Origin: Candidatus Aenigmatarchaeota archaeon
GTDB lineage: Archaea; Aenigmatarchaeota; Aenigmatarchaeia; PWEA01; JACRMZ01
NCBI GenBank assembly: GCA_016219455.1
Contig: JACRMZ010000042.1
Coordinates: 1-5,959 of the forward strand
Direction: 5' to 3'
DNA length: 5,959 bases
How positions within the stretch are numbered: position 1 is the stretch's first letter; every line of letters begins with the position of its first letter. This document shows positions 1 to 4,982 of the stretch, in pieces. The translations under genes were made by a program, and so were the position numbers. The notes under the pieces were generated by a model. The model was given only the letters and a program-made list of their open reading frames with translations, had not been told where the DNA came from and made no database searches.

Positions 1-906
1 ATATCAAAGGCGAAGGAAAAGTATGGTGAAACTGCTGTTTTGATGGCAATAGAAAACGAATACAACTCCCTTAGGACAAGTTCTCTTCCATCTGCAATTG
101 TTCCGTCGGAAAAGATTTACTGCGATGCTTTCAAACGGGCTGCGGAGCTTATCGACGAGGATTTTGTTGTCAAAACAAATTATGAGAGGGAACGCATTCT
201 GGGGAAATCGCCCGTTGGTCCGGTTGTTGCAGTGAAGACCCCTGGTGGAAATGTTGTCCATAGGATAAGTTCCGGGGAGATGAAAAGCATAGTTTCAAAC
301 GAACTGGTGGATAACGCAGATGGTGATGTTGCCTCTGATTTCAAAATGGAGTATATCAGGCTCATTGAAGAAAACAAATCATATAATGAAAGGATGGGAT
401 CAGCTGACTTCGAAGACGGCGCATCATTCCTTTCCGCTGAGCTGTTCTTCCATCTTTTTGAGGAGGAGCTTGACCGCGCACTTTCCAAATCGTACCGGGA
501 GATTATACGGGAGATCCCAGAGATGGGTAAAGCATCTTATATGTCGATTTTCAACTGGGGCCATAAGTTCCTGAAGGCCCATGTTGATGACGCACAAAGA
601 CACGTTTTCGAGACAAGGCGCGGCCTGATGGAAGGATTGAGGGAGCATGAAAAGACAGGTGAAGCGATGAACGTGCAAAGTGCCATAGTTCAGGCGGCTA
701 GCGACCTTGACAAGGGCGACGGTAAACTTGAAAGAAAGCTTTTGAGGAAAGGAATGACTCCAGAAAGTGCTATGAACCATGTCGAGAAAATAAAATCAGA
801 ATACAGAACACACAGGAGCTTGAAGAGGGCCATAGATGACCTAGGGGAAGTTTTTGAGGGACTGGATGAACACCATTTCCTCTCTGTAGCTTATGTGCTC
901 TCGTAA
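1..906 (+). CDS. Unrecognised helical, charged protein (5' end missing)
   Basis: The frame is open from the first base, giving 301 visible residues ending at TAA 904-906. TTG 40 and ATG 43 could be starts, but only a weak GGTGA (25-29) lies far upstream of them, and the preceding in-frame residues (ISKAKEKYGETAV) read like ordinary helical protein, so I treat the gene as cut by the window edge. After a short, possibly beta-rich stretch containing PVGPVVAVKTPGGN (near visible residues 70-85), the protein is dominated by charged amphipathic helices. It has no signal peptide, no transmembrane segment in the visible part, and no P-loop, zinc-finger or other motif I can name. It is probably cytoplasmic. 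The downstream gene has its own promoter, so the two are probably not an operon. Function unknown; I am confident only that it is coding, because the frame is long and the composition protein-like. Confidence 0.8.
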   Translation: MSKAKEKYGETAVLMAIENEYNSLRTSSLPSAIVPSEKIYCDAFKRAAELIDEDFVVKTNYERERILGKSPVGPVVAVKTPGGNVVHRISSGEMKSIVSNELVDNADGDVASDFKMEYIRLIEENKSYNERMGSADFEDGASFLSAELFFHLFEEELDRALSKSYREIIREIPEMGKASYMSIFNWGHKFLKAHVDDAQRHVFETRRGLMEGLREHEKTGEAMNVQSAIVQAASDLDKGDGKLERKLLRKGMTPESAMNHVEKIKSEYRTHRSLKRAIDDLGEVFEGLDEHHFLSVAYVLS

Positions 907-910
907 ACAA

Positions 911-937
911 GCATAAATACTAGTAACTACTATAAAG
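911..937 (+). promoter_or_regulatory. Archaeal TATA-like promoter of the exported protein gene
   Basis: Two TATA-like elements lie in the 72-bp gap: CATAAATA (912-919) and ACTATAAAGT (928-937). Archaeal transcription usually starts about 25 bp downstream of the box centre. The second box would start RNA near 958, giving a leader of about 20 nt that contains the Shine-Dalgarno at 968-975. The first box would start it near 941. Which one is used cannot be decided by eye. Confidence 0.45.
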
Positions 938-967
938 TAAAGAAAAGTCATAATTGCAAAATGGTTT

Positions 968-975
968 GAGGTGAT
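968..975 (+). promoter_or_regulatory. Shine-Dalgarno GAGGTGAT fixing a GTG start
   Basis: GAGGTGAT is a strong complement to the 3' end of archaeal 16S rRNA and sits just upstream of GTG 979. It supports that GTG rather than the in-frame ATG at 1000. It is the only strong ribosome binding site in the window; three other starts appear leaderless. Confidence 0.7.
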
Positions 976-978
976 TGT

Positions 979-1062
979 GTGCAGAATTTCAGGAAAGGGA
1001 TGATAAAGAAGGTTGTTGCCGGTGCGGGACTGGCTGCGCTAATAGGAGTAAGCGCTATGGCA
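979..1062 (+). other. Signal peptide of the exported protein
   Basis: Residues 1-28 comprise a basic n-region (R5, K6, K10, K11), a hydrophobic core (VVAGAGLAALIGVS) and small residues at -3 and -1 of a likely A28/A29 cleavage site. There is no lipobox cysteine, so it is unlikely to be a lipoprotein. There is no twin-arginine motif. Confidence 0.75.
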
Positions 1063-2532
1063 GCTGTTCCAATGAGGCACGCTGAAGGCTTTTGGGCGCA
1101 GGCAAAGGACAACCCGGAGCTTAAGGAAATAGATTACTATGTCACACAGCACTGGAACGGGAAGGAAACAGCCGGTTACATAAATGACAATTGGGTGTCG
1201 ACCATTGGCATTTACGAGGGAAGCGGCACAACGAAGATAAACAAGGAAAGCTCAGGTTTCTTTTTTGGAACGACCACTTACAAGTCAGTCGTGTCCGCTA
1301 CAGGAAAACAGATAGGAGAAATGTCGCTTGAGGACCACGGCACGGGGGAAAAGATGTCTGCGACAGCGATAGATTATGCTGGCAAAGACGCCATGGGACA
1401 GAAGTTCGTCATAGGTGGGTGGAATGAGCAGGTAGAGAGGGGAAGCTGGGGGCCATTCTTTACGGGCGTTTTTGATATGACAGGAGTTTTGATAGGTTAT
1501 AGTGGTCAGAAACCTACTGTCATAATGCCGGAGAAAATACCTCTCATAGGCAGCGATAATACCGTCAGAGTTGGTTTCTTGGATAATAACGGAAATATCA
1601 AGAATGTCACAGAGTCAGTTTCCAAGAGGGCATGGGATGGCTGGCTTTCATGGAATCAGAGAGAAGGGACGAACATAAGCACCGTGAAGCTGGATTCCAC
1701 AGGCAAAAACGCTGTTCCGGACCAGACTTACGCGCTTTCAAAAAGGGACTGGATGTTAGGTGGAGCCTTCGAGAAATCGGAAGTAAAAGACGCTAAAGGC
1801 AACACGCTGTACACAGTGAAAGCGCACTACTTTGATAAGTTCATGAGAAGCCTTGCGGACGGATACAAGATATTTGACAAGAACGGGAAGCTGATAGCTG
1901 AAATAGACATAGACGACCCGGACAATGTAAAACAGCTTGGTTACCGCGTTCTCGTCGACAAGAATATGGATGGCAAGATGGACAAATCGGAAGAAGTTGG
2001 AAAAGTCTTCTTCTACAGCACTGAAATAAACCTTAATCCTTGCACCGGAAGCGATTCAGATTCTTCCGATTGCGACACCAAATTTGACTGGACTGGGGAG
2101 GCATGGTTCAAGCTCGCAGGAAAAACACCGCAGGAAAAGCTGCAGAACCTTAAGGCTGTTGACAACGTTTTCAAGCTCCTCCAGGACATCGTTCCGGTGG
2201 ACAATGACAGCGCAACGTTCAACATCGAGGAGTACACAGATTTCCTCACGATGTTTTTGGACAGGAACACTGATGGAACGCTGAAATCCATACATTTGGC
2301 AAACGCGGCGACAGCTGCAGACACAGCCGACTACAAGAAGGCTCTTGATGAGATTGTTTACTCGAAATTGCCAACCCAGAAGGTTGAATACAAATCGTCT
2401 TCTGTGAACGCCACAAAACCCGTAACAAATTCAACAAAGACCGTTAAACCGGCCGCAAAGGCGTCCGCTCCGAAGACCGTTGCGCCAAAGCAACCAGCAA
2501 AGACAAACTCGACAAAGGCAACAAAGAAGTGA
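979..2532 (+). CDS. Exported EF-hand protein with lysine-rich C-terminal tail
   Basis: This is a 517-residue protein starting at GTG 979, chosen for its strong ribosome binding site. Residues 1-29 form a Sec-type signal peptide: basic start (MQNFRKGMIKK), hydrophobic core, and an AMA-A cleavage site near 28/29. The body (about 30-350) looks beta-rich, with recurrent DxxG turns near 106, 166, 202, 239, 271 and 300. Residues 327-338 (DKNMDGKMDKSE) match a canonical 12-residue EF-hand loop, with D1, N3, D5, G6, a hydrophobic residue at 8, D9 and E12. The only two cysteines, C355 and C365, bracket an acidic Ser/Asp loop and could form a disulfide. A helical region (383-463) contains a degenerate loop DRNTDG (428-433). 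The tail from 471 is rich in K, T, P and A with no acidic residue. There is no transmembrane anchor, LPXTG or recognisable CTERM sorting signal. It is probably a secreted or wall-associated calcium-binding protein. I recognise no family and assign no enzymatic role. Confidence 0.85.
   Translation: MQNFRKGMIKKVVAGAGLAALIGVSAMAAVPMRHAEGFWAQAKDNPELKEIDYYVTQHWNGKETAGYINDNWVSTIGIYEGSGTTKINKESSGFFFGTTTYKSVVSATGKQIGEMSLEDHGTGEKMSATAIDYAGKDAMGQKFVIGGWNEQVERGSWGPFFTGVFDMTGVLIGYSGQKPTVIMPEKIPLIGSDNTVRVGFLDNNGNIKNVTESVSKRAWDGWLSWNQREGTNISTVKLDSTGKNAVPDQTYALSKRDWMLGGAFEKSEVKDAKGNTLYTVKAHYFDKFMRSLADGYKIFDKNGKLIAEIDIDDPDNVKQLGYRVLVDKNMDGKMDKSEEVGKVFFYSTEINLNPCTGSDSDSSDCDTKFDWTGEAWFKLAGKTPQEKLQNLKAVDNVFKLLQDIVPVDNDSATFNIEEYTDFLTMFLDRNTDGTLKSIHLANAATAADTADYKKALDEIVYSKLPTQKVEYKSSSVNATKPVTNSTKTVKPAAKASAPKTVAPKQPAKTNSTKATKK
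1957..1992 (+). other. EF-hand calcium-binding loop
   Basis: Residues 327-338 read D-K-N-M-D-G-K-M-D-K-S-E. All canonical ligand positions (1, 3, 5, 9, 12) and the Gly at 6 are present, with hydrophobic Met at 8. The flanks are beta-like (YRVLV before, KVFFYS after) rather than the paired helices of a classical EF-hand, so this resembles the isolated EF-hand-like loops of extracellular prokaryotic proteins. Confidence 0.7.
2389..2529 (+). other. Low-complexity Lys/Thr/Pro/Ala tail
   Basis: Residues 471-517 contain eleven lysines and no Asp or Glu, in a disordered Thr/Ala/Pro/Ser background with repeated TK, PK and AK steps. Three N-x-T sequons (N477, N484, N510) lie here, so the tail could be glycosylated. 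Such tails can bind anionic polymers or act as a spacer; which applies here is unknown. Confidence 0.7.
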
Positions 2533-2538
2533 TTCAAT

Positions 2539-2566
2539 GGGCCGCAAGGCCCCCACAAATTTTATT
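2539..2566 (+). terminator. GC hairpin with T-rich tail after the exported protein gene
   Basis: A perfect 5-bp stem, GGGCC (2539-2543) with GGCCC (2548-2552), closes a GCAA loop, which is a stable GNRA-type tetraloop. It starts 6 bp after the stop codon and is followed by AAATTTTATTT (2557-2567). This fits a terminator or a 3'-end-stabilising hairpin. Archaeal termination depends mainly on U-rich tracts, so the hairpin's role is inferred. Confidence 0.5.
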
Positions 2567-2629
2567 TCGTGATTTTTATGATAATCTCATCGATTTTGAT
2601 AAGCCGTTTTCTTCTAAAGAAGATCCGGT

Positions 2630-3682
2630 CTAGATATCCCGTTCGACCAAAAAGTCAGCAAAGGCCTTGAGCTGCCTTTTGGCCTTGGATTCCTTCAGGA
2701 GAGAGTCGACATCCTTCCATGAGTCTTTTACAATGCTGCGGGCGCGCTCCTTTGCGTAATCAAGGCTTCCATATTTTTCCAGGAGCGCTATTGCCGCCTT
2801 TACGCTGGTTTTGTTTTTTGTATGAGAATCTAATATTTTAAGAAGCCGCCTGCGCTCAGAGGGCCGTGCTTTCTTGAGGAAGTGTATGACTATTAGCGTT
2901 CTCTTCCCTTCGCTGATATCATCACCTGCAGTCTTCCCCCATTTCTCCGTTGGACGGAGATTCAAAATATCGTCTTGTATCTGGAATGCAACGCCTATTG
3001 CCTCGGCAAAGTGACCCATGGCCATCTCCTTTTTAACAGAAGAACCGGCAAGTATTGCCGCCAGCCTTGCCGAGAGGCGGGAAAGTGTTCCTGTCTTGAA
3101 TGCGCACATCTGAAGGTATTCATCTTCAGTAACCCTGCGCTCAAGGCCACGATGCCACGCTATGTCAACACCCTGGCCCATCGATATTTGTACCATCTCT
3201 TCAATGTACGCTTCGTACGCCCTTCTTGCTTTGCTTGGAGGGAGTTCTGCATCTTTCAAGTGAAGCATAGGCAGGAAGTACAAAAAGTTTCCGACATTTA
3301 TGGCTATATCTTCCCCGAAAATCTTGTGGAGGCATGGTTTTCCCCGCCGTATCTCGGAGTTGTCTTCAATGTCATCTATTATTATCGTGCCATTGTGTAT
3401 CAGCTCAGGTATTGATGTGTACTTTAAAGCGTCTCGTTGCTGTTTTCCAAGGGCTTCGTATATTATGAGGAAAAGGTATGGGCGCCAGCGTTTGCCGCCC
3501 CGTGACAGGAAATCCCATGAGGGCGTTGAAAGGGCCTTTGTAAGGGTCTTAGGCGAATAAGCATATCTGGGCTTTCCAAGAAGTTTCTTGAGGAAATTCA
3601 AGTCGTATTTTTTTGGGAGTATTTTTTCTATTTCCCTATCAACAATCTTCCCTTTTGATGCGAGAAGATTTTCAATATCCAT
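2630..3682 (-). CDS. Polyprenyl diphosphate synthase, probably geranylgeranyl diphosphate synthase (type III-like)
   Basis: This 350-residue, full-length trans-isoprenyl diphosphate synthase condenses isopentenyl diphosphate with allylic diphosphates in the cytoplasm. In archaea this makes C20 or longer chains for ether lipids. Motifs in order: GGKRWRP (62-68, isopentenyl diphosphate binding); HN (96-97) leading to the first Asp-rich motif DDIED (103-107), then RRGKP (112-116); GQGVDIAW (169-176); KTG (196-198); FQIQDD (233-238) with second Asp-rich motif DDILN (237-241); K250; and DDISEGKRT (254-262). The residues 4 and 5 positions before the first motif are T99 and G98, small instead of the aromatic residues of farnesyl synthases, so a product of C20 or longer is likely. 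The HN...IDDIEDNS...RRG, GQGxDIxW and DDxxN pattern resembles eukaryotic type III geranylgeranyl synthases. ATG 3682 lies about 25 bp from a TATA-like box, so the mRNA may be leaderless. The family is certain; chain length is inferred. Confidence 0.93.
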   Translation of the reverse strand: MDIENLLASKGKIVDREIEKILPKKYDLNFLKKLLGKPRYAYSPKTLTKALSTPSWDFLSRGGKRWRPYLFLIIYEALGKQQRDALKYTSIPELIHNGTIIIDDIEDNSEIRRGKPCLHKIFGEDIAINVGNFLYFLPMLHLKDAELPPSKARRAYEAYIEEMVQISMGQGVDIAWHRGLERRVTEDEYLQMCAFKTGTLSRLSARLAAILAGSSVKKEMAMGHFAEAIGVAFQIQDDILNLRPTEKWGKTAGDDISEGKRTLIVIHFLKKARPSERRRLLKILDSHTKNKTSVKAAIALLEKYGSLDYAKERARSIVKDSWKDVDSLLKESKAKRQLKAFADFLVERDI

Positions 3683-3702
3683 GCCTCGAGTTAAACTTGA
3701 AT

Positions 3703-3712
3703 GTATAAAAAA
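3703..3712 (-). promoter_or_regulatory. TATA box of the synthase gene (leaderless arrangement)
   Basis: On the minus strand this reads TTTTTTATAC, centred about 25 bp upstream of the ATG at 3682. Typical archaeal spacing puts the RNA start at or next to the start codon. The only possible ribosome binding site, GAGG, is one base from the ATG and so badly placed. Confidence 0.6.
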
Positions 3713-3744
3713 CCCAAAGAGGAAAAAGTAAAATATTACCTACT

Positions 3745-3771
3745 GTTAACTAAAAATTAACAAAAGTTAAC
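3745..3771 (+). repeat. Symmetrical, helically phased TTAAC cluster (candidate operator)
   Basis: GTTAACT (3745-3751) and AGTTAAC (3765-3771) form a perfect 7-bp inverted repeat with a 13-bp AT-rich spacer. TTAAC occurs three times, starting at 3746, 3757 and 3767, steps of 11 and 10 bp that place all copies on one face of the helix. The cluster lies between the two divergent TATA boxes, where a regulator could act on both genes. AT-rich sequence yields such repeats by chance more readily, so the operator role is a hypothesis. Confidence 0.4.
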
Positions 3772-3781
3772 CATTAATAGG

Positions 3782-3790
3782 TTTATTTAA
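3782..3790 (+). promoter_or_regulatory. TATA box of the 126-residue protein gene (leaderless arrangement)
   Basis: TTTATTTAA is centred about 29 bp upstream of ATG 3815. The sequence between them has no Shine-Dalgarno, so the transcript is predicted to start within a few bases of the ATG. Confidence 0.55.
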
Positions 3791-3814
3791 GCTAATTTTA
3801 CCTAATTATCACTC

Positions 3815-4195
3815 ATGGGAAGGGGCCTTGGGAAAAGATACACGGATCATGAGATTCTTTCGGATATTGGGTCTTTGGATGGAATTGAGGTCAGAGGCCT
3901 CATAAAGGGGAGGGCAAAGCTTGCCATGAACTCTGCAGAATATCCTGTGGATTACGCGGCTCTTGTTGAAGCAGCCACAGGTGCCGCGGCAATGACATAT
4001 CTTGAGAAAGGGGAGAGAATAGAGCTCCTCAAGTCGTCGGGAAAGTCCAAGGAGTCAAACATCCCGCTGCTCTCGGCAGAGGCGTCTGTTTCCAAGAGGA
4101 TTGGAGATGAGATAAGCGTTAATGTCTCAGTTCTTGGGACAGGCGGGAAAACGGTTGACTTCAAAACCCTTACGTATAAGGTCACAAAGAGATAG
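3815..4195 (+). CDS. Small unrecognised protein, 126 residues
   Basis: The gene runs from ATG 3815, placed correctly for a leaderless transcript, to TAG 4193-4195. The N-terminus is glycine- and basic-rich (MGRGLGKRYTDHE). A middle section (about 45-65) is alanine-rich and probably helical (DYAALVEAATGAAAMTYL). The C-terminal third (about 86-124) alternates hydrophobic and polar residues in a strand-like way (ISVNVSVL, then KTLTYKVTKR). There is no signal peptide, transmembrane helix, cysteine cluster or known motif, so it is probably a small cytoplasmic alpha/beta protein. It is divergent from the isoprenoid synthase gene and converges on the KaiC-like gene with only 22 bp between stop codons. 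The ordered composition and the promoter support a real gene. Function unknown. Confidence 0.75.
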   Translation: MGRGLGKRYTDHEILSDIGSLDGIEVRGLIKGRAKLAMNSAEYPVDYAALVEAATGAAAMTYLEKGERIELLKSSGKSKESNIPLLSAEASVSKRIGDEISVNVSVLGTGGKTVDFKTLTYKVTKR

Positions 4196-4217
4196 AGTTT
4201 GGGAGCATTTTAGGCGG

Positions 4218-4952
4218 CTATTCCTCGATGTCAATCAGCTTTATCCCGTCCTTTGTTATCGCAAACGGATGGATAAGGGTTGAGTGGTTGGTTCTTCGCA
4301 TTTTCCTGACTGTAAGGGTCCTTTTGAATTCTTCTGCTACTGGGACAAAATCGAGTTTCACAACAGCATCGACGATGAATTCTACAATGCCGCCGCTTGT
4401 CAGGGCATGGCTGTCTTCCGGGATTGTGCTTGTCATTATGGCAGTAACTCCCATGTCCTTGAGCTTCTCTGAAAGGGACATTATCGCCACCCTTGAGAGA
4501 TACTTGTCTTTTATGAACATCTCTATGAGGGAAACGGAATCGACGACAACGCGTTTTGCCTTTATTTCCTTTATAGCGTCTGATATCTCCTGCGAGATGC
4601 TTATCACATACGCTTTAATCAGCCGGTTTATGTCGTCTTTGGCTGTGTCTGCCGGGAAGACTGGCTTGACTGAAACAACCTTTATCATGTTCTTTTTTTC
4701 GAATACTGTTATATCCCATCCAAACATGGCTGATATGTCATTCCGTATGTCCTCCTCCTTCTCTTCCGTTGTGAAGTACAATCCAGGTTCTGCCCTCTTT
4801 GCCCCGTCGTAGAGGAAGGTTGAGCAGAACGCCGTTTTTCCCGTGCCTGTTTTGCCGGTTATAAGTATGCTTGAACCCCTGACAAATCCGCCCCCTATCT
4901 TGTCATCAAGGCCGGAAATGCCGCTGCTTACACGCTCAACGACATAAGGCAT
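4218..4952 (-). CDS. Single-domain KaiC/RAD55-like RecA-superfamily ATPase
   Basis: This 244-residue protein has the complete core of the archaeal KaiC-like (RAD55) family. The N-terminal signature SGISGLDDKIGGGFVRGSSIL (10-30) is followed by Walker A GKTGTGKT (33-40). The paired glutamates E63-E64 after FTT correspond to the catalytic pair of KaiC. Walker B is RVVVDS with D138. S175 and the GGIVEFIVDAVVKL stretch (187-200) follow, then KMRRTNHS (217-224), the equivalent of the KaiC KMRGTxHS segment, and HPFAITKDGIKL at the end. Length matches one KaiC domain, without the second domain of cyanobacterial KaiC, so a clock role should not be assumed. Such proteins are typically ATPases of signalling or regulatory type that can form rings; the target here is unknown. 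The gene lies 30 bp after a membrane protein gene on the same strand. ATG 4952 has no ribosome binding site but a TATA-like box at the right distance. Confidence 0.9.
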   Translation of the reverse strand: MPYVVERVSSGISGLDDKIGGGFVRGSSILITGKTGTGKTAFCSTFLYDGAKRAEPGLYFTTEEKEEDIRNDISAMFGWDITVFEKKNMIKVVSVKPVFPADTAKDDINRLIKAYVISISQEISDAIKEIKAKRVVVDSVSLIEMFIKDKYLSRVAIMSLSEKLKDMGVTAIMTSTIPEDSHALTSGGIVEFIVDAVVKLDFVPVAEEFKRTLTVRKMRRTNHSTLIHPFAITKDGIKLIDIEE

Positions 4953-4972
4953 AGTAAATAATTACCATGGGA

Positions 4973-4980
4973 ATTAAAAA
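4973..4980 (-). promoter_or_regulatory. Possible internal TATA box of the KaiC-like gene
   Basis: On the minus strand this reads TTTTTAAT, centred about 25 bp upstream of ATG 4952, within the 30-bp gap after the upstream gene's stop codon. The spacing fits a leaderless transcript. It would let the ATPase be expressed apart from, or in addition to, readthrough from the membrane protein gene. The match to the TATA consensus is moderate. Confidence 0.4.
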
Positions 4981-4982
4981 GC

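Noticed and set aside
424..780. Minus-strand open frame of 118 codons inside the first gene
   Set aside because: It is antisense to a long, compositionally normal coding frame and has no start signal.
1000..1002. ATG as alternative start of the exported protein
   Set aside because: It would still leave a signal peptide, but the strong GAGGTGAT is placed for GTG 979 and no comparable site precedes this ATG.
1957..2296. Dockerin-like pair of calcium loops (DKNMDGKMDKSE and DRNTDGTLKSIH)
   Set aside because: The second loop lacks the acidic residues at positions 9 and 12 and lies about 100 residues away, whereas dockerin repeats are close together and similar.
2610..2623. Small hairpin TCTTC-TAAA-GAAGA downstream of the synthase gene as its terminator
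   Set aside because: The stem is short and AT-rich, and no T-run follows it in the minus-strand direction.
2975..3415. Open frame of 146 codons on the plus strand inside the synthase gene
   Set aside because: It is fully antisense to a gene with all family motifs, and its cysteine- and histidine-rich translation has no sensible domain or start signal.
4228..4812. Open frame of 194 codons on the plus strand opposite the KaiC-like gene
   Set aside because: It is a mirror of a clear ATPase gene; the Ser/Thr/Met-rich translation is typical of an antisense shadow.
4218..4952. Circadian clock KaiC
   Set aside because: There is only one ATPase domain, with no KaiA or KaiB gene visible; single-domain relatives are widespread in archaea without a clock.
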